Below are positions 1 to 7,798 of a stretch of 64,000 nucleotides of DNA, piece after piece. The notes under the pieces were generated by a model, which searched no databases, was not told the origin of the DNA, and worked only from the letters and a program-made list of their open reading frames with translations. The number at the start of each line of letters is the position of its first letter. Position 1 is the first letter of the stretch. The translations under genes were made by a program, and so were the position numbers. Source of the DNA: Rickettsia typhi (lineage in GTDB: Bacteria > Pseudomonadota > Alphaproteobacteria > Rickettsiales > Rickettsiaceae); the NCBI GenBank assembly GCA_945875975.1, contig CAMCMD010000002.1, positions 1 through 64,000 on the forward strand, in the 5' to 3' direction.

Positions 1-74
1 GATAAATCTACGTCACTTTCAATTAGTAGATCTACTGCTGCATTGATTTTTGCAATTTCTAAATTATTAGTCAT
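1..74 (-). CDS. Partial hypothetical protein, cut by window edge
   Basis: An open frame on the minus strand starts with ATG at 74 and runs off the left edge; it reads MTNNLEIAKINAAVDLLIES and continues in frame. A purine-rich stretch (GAGAAAA) lies just upstream of the ATG. Only about 24 residues are visible, so the family cannot be named. The residues look like a helical N-terminus with no signal peptide. It could be a short regulatory protein or the start of a longer gene; only the frame is supported. Confidence 0.4.
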   Translation of the reverse strand, partial: MTNNLEIAKINAAVDLLIESDVDL

Positions 75-116
75 ATTGGTTTTCTCTTAAATTATAATTT
101 TTCTGATTATAACTTA

Positions 117-147
117 TGAGAATTTACACAATCAATCGGACAGACCC
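117..147. mobile_element. Possible IS terminal-repeat relic
   Basis: On the minus strand this stretch reads GGGTCTGTCCGATTGATTGT and goes on into GTAAATTC. That resembles the ends of IS256-type elements (a GTCTGTCC... core followed by GTGTAAA), judged from memory. It lies just beyond the 3' end of a transposase relic of a different family, so the spot may have collected several insertions. No partner end was found nearby. Inference only. Confidence 0.25.
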
Positions 148-174
148 TAACCATCAGGGCATCAACTATGTTTT

Positions 175-457
175 TCATTTATATTTTACAGTTTTAGTTT
201 TTAGAAGCGATCTAGTAAAACCTTCAACTTGTCGTAAGCGTAAATTGAATATTTGCCTTAAGGTATATATTGTTTCTAGAGCTATTTTTGAATATTTTGT
301 CTGCCTTCCTTTTGTCTGTATAACTGTATCTTTGATTTCCCAAGTTTTCTAAAGCATCTTCTAATAGCCAAAACGTTATATCTTCTCTGTTCTTTAAGCT
401 CTTATTATACTCACTCCAGTTTTTTACTTTGTACTTACCTTTGCATAACTTTTTCAT
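175..457 (-). pseudogene. IS5-family transposase, N-terminal relic with frameshift
   Basis: From ATG at 457 the minus strand encodes MKKLCKGKYKVKNWSEYNKS followed by a LKNREDITFWLLEDALENL stretch, the familiar N-terminal block of IS5-type transposases in alphaproteobacteria. After about 40 residues the family match jumps to another frame, which reads TKGRQTKYSKIALETIYTLR and then RQIFNLRLRQVEGFTRSLL before a stop at 175-177. The catalytic DDE part is absent. This is therefore a 5' fragment with at least one frameshift and a 3' deletion. It cannot make active transposase. The continuous 87-residue frame seen here (224-487) is a by-product of the shift. Confidence 0.75.
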
Positions 458-671
458 AATCCTAAAGTTGATTAGCTCAATAATCACCTAGATTACCATC
501 TATTCATCAATAAACTTACTCTTTTATTATTTGTACAACAAAGTTATGTCTAAATTAAGGTAAACTCTAAATAAACGTAAATTAATGATAATTAAATATA
601 AATTGATATATTAAGAAATAGTAACTATAGTACAGTAATATTTTTATTAATTACATTATTCAGGTATTATT

Positions 672-1112
672 ATGCACATAAGAGATTTACTAACCCAAGA
701 TCAATTAAATAATTTTGATGAATCTATTGCACTAGAATTAATTCAAAAGATTGAAGAAGGTAATATCCAAGATCTATCTTGCAAACAAGCAGGAGTAAGA
801 GCTGAGACTATAGTACTAATAGCAGCTACTCTTGCCAACTGTTCCAATCTCCATACTGTTGATATGAATAATAATTTGTCCAGTGCTGATGCCATAAAAA
901 TTGCTAACTTCTTCGCTTATAAGAATAATCCTATTACACTAGGTATCGAAGGTAAGCACAGAGGTCCTATATTGGAAACAATTAGCAATGACAATACTCA
1001 AATGCATCAATCTTTCGAACAAGCTATGAATGATACTTTTAACAATACACCTCCAGGTCTATTAGGCTTAATGGAAGGCTATGCTGATTTCTCTATAGAA
1101 TTTATAGAATAA
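672..1112 (+). CDS. Small LRR/RNI-like hypothetical protein
   Basis: This 146-residue protein has no signal peptide or membrane segment. Residues about 40-95 resemble a ribonuclease-inhibitor-type leucine-rich repeat: LIAATLANCSNLHTVDMNNN is followed by a helix (SADAIKIANFFAYKN) and a second strand-like ITLGIEG. Only one to two repeats are recognisable, so the fold is inferred. The C-terminal 40 residues are acidic and unlike any family I know. LRR proteins of this type in Rickettsiales are often thought to act in the host, but nothing here shows secretion. It stands alone next to a transposase relic. ATG at 672 is preceded by CAGG at a suitable distance. Confidence 0.55.
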   Translation: MHIRDLLTQDQLNNFDESIALELIQKIEEGNIQDLSCKQAGVRAETIVLIAATLANCSNLHTVDMNNNLSSADAIKIANFFAYKNNPITLGIEGKHRGPILETISNDNTQMHQSFEQAMNDTFNNTPPGLLGLMEGYADFSIEFIE

Positions 1113-1172
1113 GGTTATGTGGTTTTGTTGCTCCGAATGGCAGCCTTACAAATTATTTTATTCTCTTTCTAA

Positions 1173-1221
1173 ATTTGCAACAGCGCTGTTTATTTCTATA
1201 TGCGGCTATTTGTAACAGCGC
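1173..1221. repeat. Dispersed repeat with IS6-like ends, overlapping the udg stop
   Basis: The sequence carries ATTTGCAACAGCGC (1173-1186) and, in the same orientation, ATTTGTAACAGCGC (1208-1221). The minus-strand form GCGCTGTTGCAAAT resembles the terminal repeats of IS6/IS26-type elements. Positions 1188-1220 match 28972-29004 at 30 of 33 bases in the opposite orientation. The stop codon and last four codons of the neighbouring glycosylase gene lie inside it. Confidence 0.55.
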
Positions 1222-2033
1222 AGTAATTTTTTTATTTTCAATAAATCAAACCAAGTAGCCTTTTTCTGCATAGGTTGACGTAATAAGTAAGCTGGATGGA
1301 ACAAGGCGGTGGTAACTATTGGCTCGCTTAAATATTGATTGGTGTAAGAATAGTTATTTCGCCTAATTTGAGTGATACCTTCGTTTTGGCCAAGCAAAGA
1401 AATAGCGGCTGTGTTACCAACCAGAATTATAAGTTTTGGTTTAATTAATGCAATGTGCTTTTCAACGAACGGTTTGCAGATGTTAATCTCATCATTTGTT
1501 GGTCTACGGTTTGCTGGTGGACGCCAGAAAATTGTATTGGTGATGTATACATTTTGTGCGCGGCTGAGCCCGATTGTGTAGAGCATATTATCCAGTAGTT
1601 TGCCGCTTTCACCGCAAAATGGAATTCCTTGTTCATCTTCTGTTGATCCTGGGGCTTCTCCTACAAGTAAGATTTCTGCGTCTGGATTACCATCTGCAAA
1701 TACTGTATTATTAGCAAATTGTTTTAACTCGCAACCTTGAAAACTTTCTACATATCCTTTGAGATCTGCAAGAGTGTTTGCTTTATCAGCTAGTTGTCTT
1801 GCTTCTAGGTAGGCTGGGTTATTGCTAGGATTTAAAAATTCTTTTTGTTGTGTAGTCATTTTTATGTTTTTGATTAATGGCGACTTAATAGTTTGGAGCG
1901 TATTAGGTTCATTTTTAGCTAAGGCATGGTAGATAAGAGAATTTTTGCTATCTTTTTGAGTAGAACAGTAATATTCTACTCCCATTGAATTCAACCAATT
2001 AAGATGTCCGAGTTTTTGTCGTAAATTTTTCAT
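1206..2033 (-). CDS. Family 4-type uracil-DNA glycosylase
   Basis: Removes uracil from DNA at the first step of base excision repair. The 275-residue protein has the family 4 core: GEAPG at about 125-129 with downstream [25 protein letters not shown] at about 165-179, and the C-terminal HPAYLLR at 246-252. Classical family 4 enzymes bind a 4Fe-4S cluster with four cysteines. Here the CxxC pair is reduced to C101, the third position is W170 (FWRPP instead of KCRPP), and only C186 remains, so the cluster is probably lost. I recall similar cluster-less forms in other alphaproteobacteria. The N-terminal 80 residues are an extension. The C-terminus (RCYK-stop) is encoded by a dispersed repeat. Divergent from rluD, with a 16-base gap. 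Confidence 0.85.
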   Translation of the reverse strand: MKNLRQKLGHLNWLNSMGVEYYCSTQKDSKNSLIYHALAKNEPNTLQTIKSPLIKNIKMTTQQKEFLNPSNNPAYLEARQLADKANTLADLKGYVESFQGCELKQFANNTVFADGNPDAEILLVGEAPGSTEDEQGIPFCGESGKLLDNMLYTIGLSRAQNVYITNTIFWRPPANRRPTNDEINICKPFVEKHIALIKPKLIILVGNTAAISLLGQNEGITQIRRNNYSYTNQYLSEPIVTTALFHPAYLLRQPMQKKATWFDLLKIKKLLRCYK

Positions 2034-2049
2034 ATATTAGTTAATTTTA

Positions 2050-3009
2050 ATGCCCAAGTACGTATACACAATACCAGATTATTTAGATAAACAAAGATTA
2101 GATAAAGCTTTAACTGATTTATGCACCGAATCATCGCGTAGTCAGATTCAAAAAGCAATAAAAAATGAAAAAGTAATACTTAATGGTAAAATTATTTCTA
2201 ACTTATCTGAAAAAATTAGAGAAAATGATAATGTAGAATTGATTCTTGAAGAAGAAGTTTCGGCAAGTATATTGCCAGCAAATATCCCTCTCGATATAAT
2301 TTATGAAGATCAGGATCTAATAGTGATAAATAAAAGCTCTACTATGACTGTTCATCCAGGAGCTGGAGATCATAGAGAAACTCTTGTAAACGCTTTATTA
2401 TATCATACTAATTCTTTGTCAGATATTGGAGGGGAAATTAGGCCAGGGATTGTTCATCGTTTAGATAAAACTACTTCTGGTCTAATGGTGGTAGCAAAAA
2501 ATAATAGAGTGCATGCTCATTTAGCTGCGCAAATCGGGACTAGTGAATTAATCCGGCGATACAGAGCTTTAGTATGGGGAGTAGTTAAGCCTGTAGCAGG
2601 CGTAATAAATATTCCTTTGGGCAGAAATCGGCTAGATCGCAAAAAAATGAGTACTGTCAAAAGTGGTGGGAAAGTGGCGATAACTCACTACAAAACGATT
2701 GAAGTGTTGCATAACGGGTTATTTAGTCTTGTTGAGTGCCAACTAGAAACTGGCCGGACTCACCAAATACGAGTGCATTTAAGTCACGGAGGACACTCTA
2801 TTGTTGGTGATCAAACTTATGGCAATAATGCAAGAAAAATACAGGGAAGTCCAGAATATCTACAGGAAGAGTTGAAGAAAATGAATCATCAAGCACTGCA
2901 TTCTTTCTACATCAGCTTTATACATCCTGTTAGTGGAATTAGGATAGAGTTTGAAAAGGAGTTGCCTGCAGATTATAATCACTTATTAGAAGTAATTCGT
3001 AAATATTAA
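2050..3009 (+). CDS. rluD: Ribosomal large subunit pseudouridine synthase, RluD type
   Basis: Converts uridines of 23S rRNA (helix 69 for RluD) to pseudouridine. At 319 residues it has the usual length. The N-terminus (about 10-70) is an S4 RNA-binding domain beginning QRLDKALTDL. The catalytic domain follows, with the signature HRLDKTTSG at 136-144, where D139 is the expected nucleophile, and GRTHQIRVHL further on. RluC shares this layout, so the exact target bases are inferred from the RluD-like VHPGAG and length. It is divergently transcribed from the glycosylase gene and lies just upstream of a lipoprotein gene. Confidence 0.9.
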   Translation: MPKYVYTIPDYLDKQRLDKALTDLCTESSRSQIQKAIKNEKVILNGKIISNLSEKIRENDNVELILEEEVSASILPANIPLDIIYEDQDLIVINKSSTMTVHPGAGDHRETLVNALLYHTNSLSDIGGEIRPGIVHRLDKTTSGLMVVAKNNRVHAHLAAQIGTSELIRRYRALVWGVVKPVAGVINIPLGRNRLDRKKMSTVKSGGKVAITHYKTIEVLHNGLFSLVECQLETGRTHQIRVHLSHGGHSIVGDQTYGNNARKIQGSPEYLQEELKKMNHQALHSFYISFIHPVSGIRIEFEKELPADYNHLLEVIRKY

Positions 3010-3049
3010 TAGGAAACACACCTTGTATTTTAAAAATTGTATAGAAAAA

Positions 3050-3793
3050 ATGAATATAATTAAATTTGTTATCTTAGTTACTTTATTGTTTTTTATGACC
3101 TCATGCTCTGAAAAGCAAGATCAAGACACATGGGTCGTTGCTACAAGTCCAGATAATCCTCCTTATGAACATATAAAGGACGGAGAGATTGAAGGATTTG
3201 ATATCGATTTGATGATAGCTATAGGGCAATATTTAGGTAAAAATATCGAGTTTAAGAACATGGAGTTTCATGGACTTCTAGCTGCCCTGGCAACTAAGAA
3301 TGTTGATATGGTGATAGCTGGTATGTCCATAACTCCCGAGAGACTTGCTAGGGTAGATTTTTCTGTACCTTATACTGAAGCAAGGATTGCTATATTGTTT
3401 CGAAAAAATGATAGTTATAAAGAACCATCGGACTTAAAAAACAAGATGGTTGGTGCTCAACTAGGGACAATTTGGTCTTTAATAGCACATGATATGTCAA
3501 TTGATCATTCGTTTAAAACAAAGGCTTTGGCCAGTAATTTAATGCTTGTTGAAGAGCTAAAAACTGGACGTATTGATGCTGTGGTTATCGAAGAGTCGCA
3601 GGCTGATAAATTCACCCAAAAAAACCCTCAATTTTCTAGTTTTCGCTTACTTCAACAAAGTTCTTCTTTTGCAATAGCTTTACCAAAAGGTTCTCCTGAG
3701 AAGAAAAGTATCGACCAGGCTATTGAGGCTCTCAGAAATAATGGTACTATTAAGTCTTTGAGTAAAAAGTGGGGCTTAGTTGATACAGATTAA
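3050..3793 (+). CDS. Amino-acid ABC transporter substrate-binding lipoprotein
   Basis: Family 3 extracellular solute-binding protein, which captures polar amino acids in the periplasm for an ABC importer. I start at ATG 3050 rather than an upstream TTG because it gives a clean lipoprotein signal: MNIIKFVILVTLLFFMTSC, with Cys 19 as the lipidation site. Mature-protein motifs are typical: NPPYEHIKDGEIEGFDIDL, the GMSITPERLARVDFSVPY block, and VGAQLGT. No permease or ATPase gene is adjacent, so the partner transporter must be elsewhere. The 3' end overlaps the flavin reductase gene by 14 bases, suggesting co-transcription. Confidence 0.85.
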   Translation: MNIIKFVILVTLLFFMTSCSEKQDQDTWVVATSPDNPPYEHIKDGEIEGFDIDLMIAIGQYLGKNIEFKNMEFHGLLAALATKNVDMVIAGMSITPERLARVDFSVPYTEARIAILFRKNDSYKEPSDLKNKMVGAQLGTIWSLIAHDMSIDHSFKTKALASNLMLVEELKTGRIDAVVIEESQADKFTQKNPQFSSFRLLQQSSSFAIALPKGSPEKKSIDQAIEALRNNGTIKSLSKKWGLVDTD

Positions 3794-4253
3794 GGAGTTT
3801 AAAAAAGCGGTAGGTAAATTCCCAACAGGAGTATGTGTTATAACGACTTCCTTTAATAGCTTGTTATGGGGGTTTACTGCTAATTCTTTTGTTTCTGTAT
3901 CTCTTGCGCCTCCGCTAGTTTCGTTTTGTTTAAATAAAGAAGCTGGTAGTTTCGATGCCTTCCTTGGTTCTAAATATTTTTCAATAAATATACTTGCAAG
4001 TAATCAACAAGAAATCGCTAAACAGTTTTCTCAGAGAAGTTCTGATAAATTTACGAATATTGATTATCAGTTGGGTGCTGAATCGAAAACCCCTTTGCTA
4101 ACTGGGGGCTCAAGTTTTATTCAGTGCAAAAAATTTAAAGAAGTTGAGTGTGGTGATCATTTTATTTTTATAGGTGAGGTAGTACAAATAGCTATTGATG
4201 AAAGCAAATTACCACTTTTGTATTTTGCAAAGTCATATAGAGAGATGAAATGA
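3780..4253 (+). CDS. Flavin reductase-like domain protein
   Basis: Small FMN-binding split-barrel protein of the flavin reductase/RutF group (157 residues), which reduces free flavin with NAD(P)H for a partner oxygenase or other flavin user. Diagnostic segments are VGKFPTGVCVITT near the N-terminus, GFTANSFVSVSLAPPLVSFC, and a C-terminal H-F-I-F-I-G-E-V strand. The start is TTG at 3780, overlapping the upstream lipoprotein gene. It overlaps dapB by ATGA. No monooxygenase is nearby, so the physiological partner is unknown. Confidence 0.8.
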   Translation: MIQIKEFKKAVGKFPTGVCVITTSFNSLLWGFTANSFVSVSLAPPLVSFCLNKEAGSFDAFLGSKYFSINILASNQQEIAKQFSQRSSDKFTNIDYQLGAESKTPLLTGGSSFIQCKKFKEVECGDHFIFIGEVVQIAIDESKLPLLYFAKSYREMK

Positions 4254-5002
4254 CAATTATAAAAATTGGTTTGAATGGTGCTTTTGGTAAGATGGGTAAG
4301 GCGGTTGAAGCTTTAATAGATAACGAATTAGAGGGCTATAAATTAGTATCTAAAGTTGGGAGTACGTGTACACAGCAACAAATGGATGAGGCTTGTAAGC
4401 TTTGTGATGTAATGATCGATTTCTCTAGTCCCAATAGCATAGAAGCAATTACTGATGCGGCAGGTAGAAACAACTCTTGTCTAGTAGTAGGCACTACTGG
4501 ACTTAAACCAAAGCATATTGAGTTCCTTAAGTCTCTTGCAACAAAAACGGCTGTCCTTTATGCAGCTAATACCAGTTTGGGAGCAAATTTAATTGCTGAT
4601 TTATCGGCTAGGGCAGCAACAGTATTAAATCAGTATGATGTAGAAATTGTAGAAGCTCATCACCGATTTAAAAAAGATGCTCCGTCGGGAACAGCTCTTA
4701 TGATTGGTAAAAAAATTGCCGATGTTAAAGGAATTGATTTTGAAAAAAAGGCAGTCTTTGACCGTTCTGCTAAAGGTGCACGCGAAGATAATGAGATGAG
4801 TTTCTCTTCTATCAGAGGGGGAGGGATATTTGGTGAGTGTGAGGTTATTTTTGCTGGGCAATACGAAGTAGTATCAATTAGTTGCCGTGCTCTTTCAAGA
4901 GATGCTTTTGCAGAAGGTGCTCTAATTGCAGCAAAGTGGCTAGTTAATCAAAAGCCAGGATTATACTCAATGAAAGACGTTCTTGGGCTCCATGCGCTAT
5001 AA
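4250..5002 (+). CDS. dapB: 4-hydroxy-tetrahydrodipicolinate reductase
   Basis: Reduces the DapA product to tetrahydrodipicolinate in the pathway to meso-diaminopimelate and lysine. The N-terminus has the nucleotide-binding GLNGAFGKMG loop. The signature EAHHRFKKDAPSGTAL lies at about 137-152 and supplies the catalytic His and Lys and the substrate-binding SGT. GTTGL and the AANTSLGAN segment also fit. Length 250 is normal. Start ATG overlaps the previous stop (ATGA), so translation is probably coupled. dapA is far away at 50709-51599 on the other strand. Retention suggests DAP is made for peptidoglycan. Confidence 0.95.
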   Translation: MTIIKIGLNGAFGKMGKAVEALIDNELEGYKLVSKVGSTCTQQQMDEACKLCDVMIDFSSPNSIEAITDAAGRNNSCLVVGTTGLKPKHIEFLKSLATKTAVLYAANTSLGANLIADLSARAATVLNQYDVEIVEAHHRFKKDAPSGTALMIGKKIADVKGIDFEKKAVFDRSAKGAREDNEMSFSSIRGGGIFGECEVIFAGQYEVVSISCRALSRDAFAEGALIAAKWLVNQKPGLYSMKDVLGLHAL

Positions 5003-5124
5003 CGCTACAAATATTTTTAAAATTACTACAAAATGCTTGTGTTTTTTGGGGAATTATTCTACTGTGTCATGCGACTTAATCTACATAAGTTTTAGGTTAT
5101 CACTATAGGATATTAGTGGTTAGT

Positions 5125-5209
5125 GCCCGCGTGATGGAATGGTAGACATAATAGACTTAAAATCTGTGGAGCCTAGCTCGTGCCGGTTCGAGTCCGGCCG
5201 CGGGTACCA
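5125..5209 (+). tRNA. tRNA-Leu (anticodon TAA)
   Basis: An 85-base leucine tRNA that folds as class II with a variable arm. The acceptor GCCCGCG pairs with CGCGGGT, leaving the G1-T72 wobble seen in other bacterial leucine tRNAs. The anticodon stem ATAGA/TCTGT encloses loop CTTAAAA with anticodon TAA at 5158-5160. The T arm is GCCGGTTCGAGTCCGGC. The CCA end is encoded. It reads UUA and, through wobble, UUG, which suits an AT-rich genome. Confidence 0.97.
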
Positions 5210-5235
5210 TTTCTAATTATATTAGTAGAATCATT

Positions 5236-5799
5236 ATGTTTATTCAGACTGAAGAAACACCAAACCCAAATGCTCTAAAATTTTTACCAGGTTTAGAAAT
5301 TAGTCCAGAGGGACCGATTTTTCTAAATAGTTTTGAAGAAGCTCTTCAAAGAAGTACCTTGGCGGCTAAAATTTTTCAAGTTGGTAGCGTTGAAGCAGTC
5401 TTTTATGGCAAAGAATTCATTACTGTTACTAAATCAGAGCAATCACAGTGGTCGGTACTAAAACCAGAAATATTGATGGTTGTTATGGATCATCTCGTTG
5501 CGGGTCTACCTGTGTTTGATCAACCTCAGAATATTTTTAAAGATATAGATACAGATGGTATGTCTGATATCGAAAAACAAATAATAGAAATTATTGAAAC
5601 AAGGGTTAGGCCTTCGGTTGCTATGGACGGAGGAGATATTGTTTATCAAGGATTCGAAGATGGTATTGTGTATCTGCAATTGCGGGGTGCATGTTCTGGT
5701 TGTCCTAGTTCCTCAGTTACTCTCAAAAATGGCATTGAATCGATGCTTCAACACTTTGTGCCTGAAGTCAAAGGTGTCAAAGCAGTGGAAGAACAATAG
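5236..5799 (+). CDS. NifU-like Fe-S scaffold/carrier (Nfu type)
   Basis: Carries and delivers Fe-S clusters to target proteins. Residues 1-90 form the Nfu N-terminal domain (MFIQTEETPNPNALKFLPG), as in mitochondrial NFU1. Residues 115-185 form the NifU C-terminal domain with RPSVAMDGGDIVYQGF and the cluster-binding CSGC pair (C153, C156). Length 187 matches the family. It follows tRNA-Leu directly. The TAG stop codon (5797-5799) is formed by the first bases of a long palindromic element, so the original C-terminus may have been trimmed or replaced. Confidence 0.93.
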   Translation: MFIQTEETPNPNALKFLPGLEISPEGPIFLNSFEEALQRSTLAAKIFQVGSVEAVFYGKEFITVTKSEQSQWSVLKPEILMVVMDHLVAGLPVFDQPQNIFKDIDTDGMSDIEKQIIEIIETRVRPSVAMDGGDIVYQGFEDGIVYLQLRGACSGCPSSSVTLKNGIESMLQHFVPEVKGVKAVEEQ

Positions 5800-5942
5800 A
5801 CTTCCTGCATAAGTCGAAAATAGTTGAGGGATTTTTAGGAGAAACGAAGCTGAGCACCGCAATGTACTCAAATGTACATGAGGAGCGAAGGCAAGTTTTG
5901 ACAACAAAATCACCAACTGGATCGACTTATGCAGGAAGTCTA
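5797..5942. repeat. Palindromic MITE-like element with perfect 21-bp inverted ends
   Basis: The 146-base segment begins with TAGACTTCCTGCATAAGTCG (5797-5816, plus one more base) and ends with its exact reverse complement (5922-5942). Inner arms pair further (AGTTGAGGGATTTT against AAAATCACCAACT). Both outermost dinucleotides are TA, consistent with a TA target as used by Tc1/mariner-type elements. The element has no transposase; a short minus-strand frame runs through it. It resembles the palindromic elements of Rickettsia genomes. It supplies the stop codon of the upstream nfu gene and could also act as a transcript-ending hairpin. Confidence 0.85.
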
Positions 5943-6070
5943 ATACTAAAGAAGCGCTATAGCAAATCAACCATTTGATTTATTATAGTTGAAAAGATCC
6001 GGTCAATTGAGTAGACCCAGCATAACCAATTGCTTATACTCTTTATCATTATAGTTAAAGACGTAGTGAT

Positions 6071-7795
6071 ATGGAGAAAGATAAAGTTTGGTTCAATCAT
6101 ATTGATTTTAATTCGCAACCGAAGCTTCAGAAGAGTGATTTTGGAATATTAGAGCAAGTTTTATTTGAGTCATTAAAGAGTAAAAAATTCAATCCTAAGA
6201 ATCGCGTAATTGAAGATCATACTCCAAGAATACTTTTTTTGAGTGTTGCACCTACAAATATTACAGCAACAGTTTTTTGTGAAGGTAGCTTCGGCTTGCT
6301 TAACGCCCTAGAAATTTTGTTCGCAAGATTTTTAGAAAATTTTACCGATTATCACGCAGAGGATCTTGTAATAAAGCTAGATATTGTTACAAATGTAATA
6401 GAGCTTAAAGATTGCGTTGCTGATAGCAGATATCCTATAGAAAGAGGTTTGCACGGCATTGCTTTTGCGGCTGAATATAATCTTGCTATGTTACCGGAGC
6501 AAATTGCCTATAACTTCTTACTGGATGATAACTTAGAATTATATTTCAATAGAACTTATAATTACCTTGAAAATAACCCTTTAGAGGCAAGTAAGTTTTT
6601 TGAAGTAGCAAATAGTAAGAAATTTACGGTCTATCTTTTTGAAACTGAAGGGTTTTTAGTAGAGAAGAAACAGCTACATTTGCTTTACAGAGGGCAAAAG
6701 ATCTACAATGTATTTGATACACAAGATCTAAAACAATCAATAAAACTTGCAGCTACTTATCTCAATGGGGCAGTTGGTACTTCCGGTAGATTTGATTACT
6801 CCTATTATGCTGATGCAAACCGTAGCATGAAAGACTACAGCGTGCTAAGGCATGCAGGTACTATTTTTTCAATGGCGGAATATCATGAGGTTTTTAAAGA
6901 TACCAGTATATTACCTCCGATAAAAAGAGCTCTCTCTTACATGATAAGGTTTTTTGTGCCCGGGATTGAAAATCCTAATACAATATGTTTGTTGGAACGT
7001 GGTTCTATTAAATTAGGGGGAAATGGCTTAGCGATACTAGCTATTGCAAAATATACAGAGGTAACAAAGGATAATTCTTATATCCCACTTATGAAAAGAG
7101 CCTGTGAATGGATTTTAGAAAAAATGAATGAAGACGGTAGTTTTCCTGGCCATATACAATATTACCCTAAGGGAAACTACAAGAATATGATTTCTGATTA
7201 TTACCCCGGGGAGGCAATTTATGGTTTGATGCTTGCCAATAAAATAGCACCAGATAAAAGATTTGTTGAAGCTTCATATAAAATTGCCAAATGGTTAATT
7301 AATACTAGGGACGGTAACAAAACTGTTCGTGAGTTACAGCATGATCATTGGTTGCTTTATGGTTTGAATGAACTCCACCGTGCAAAACAAGATCCACAAT
7401 TCGTTGAGCATGTTGCCAAAATATGCAATTCAATAATGAATAAACAGAACCTACTAGTAAAATATCCTGATTATTTTGGAAGCTTTTATTCTGGAGATCC
7501 TAGGTCAACCCCAGCAGCTACCAGAAGTGAAGGTTTACTAGCAGCGTACAAACTAATAAGGGATTATGGTGATAATGAACAGCTAGCTTTATCCATTATG
7601 GAGTGTGCAAAACGCACAATAGGCTTTCAGTTGCGTACACAATATACTAAACTTACCACAATGTATTTAGCAGTTAGAGAGAAGGCTTATGGTGGCTTTC
7701 GTGGTAGTATTAATACGCATGAGATCAGAATAGATTATGTTCAGCATAACTTATCGTCATTGCTTGCGCTATATCAAATTATGAGGAAGAAGTAG
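6071..7795 (+). CDS. Alpha/alpha-toroid protein of unknown function
   Basis: I cannot name this 574-residue protein with confidence. Residues about 50-200 resemble AMMECR1-type domains weakly (DLVIKLDIVTNVIELKD, then IERGLHGIAFA and LAMLPEQIAYNFL). Residues about 230-570 look like an alpha/alpha-toroid of repeated helical hairpins. Each hairpin has aromatic or glycine turns: FDYSYYADANRSMKDYSVLR, then HAGTIFSMAEY, GGNGLAILAIAKYTEVT, MNEDGSFPGHIQYYPKG, YYPGEAIYGLMLA and EKAYGGFRGS. Such folds occur in glycosidases, epimerases and lanthionine- or terpene-type cyclases. There is no signal peptide. The gene sits 3 bases ahead of a YheC/D-like ATP-grasp gene, so they probably act together. Function is inferred only. 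Confidence 0.6.
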   Translation: MEKDKVWFNHIDFNSQPKLQKSDFGILEQVLFESLKSKKFNPKNRVIEDHTPRILFLSVAPTNITATVFCEGSFGLLNALEILFARFLENFTDYHAEDLVIKLDIVTNVIELKDCVADSRYPIERGLHGIAFAAEYNLAMLPEQIAYNFLLDDNLELYFNRTYNYLENNPLEASKFFEVANSKKFTVYLFETEGFLVEKKQLHLLYRGQKIYNVFDTQDLKQSIKLAATYLNGAVGTSGRFDYSYYADANRSMKDYSVLRHAGTIFSMAEYHEVFKDTSILPPIKRALSYMIRFFVPGIENPNTICLLERGSIKLGGNGLAILAIAKYTEVTKDNSYIPLMKRACEWILEKMNEDGSFPGHIQYYPKGNYKNMISDYYPGEAIYGLMLANKIAPDKRFVEASYKIAKWLINTRDGNKTVRELQHDHWLLYGLNELHRAKQDPQFVEHVAKICNSIMNKQNLLVKYPDYFGSFYSGDPRSTPAATRSEGLLAAYKLIRDYGDNEQLALSIMECAKRTIGFQLRTQYTKLTTMYLAVREKAYGGFRGSINTHEIRIDYVQHNLSSLLALYQIMRKK

Positions 7796-7798
7796 TTA

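Noticed and set aside
116..352. 78-codon open frame on the plus strand near the left end
   Set aside because: It runs antisense to the transposase relic, has no ribosome site and no protein-like pattern.
5713..5970. 85-codon minus-strand frame across the palindromic element
   Set aside because: Half of it is antisense to nfu and the rest is repeat; it is best explained by the element's structure.
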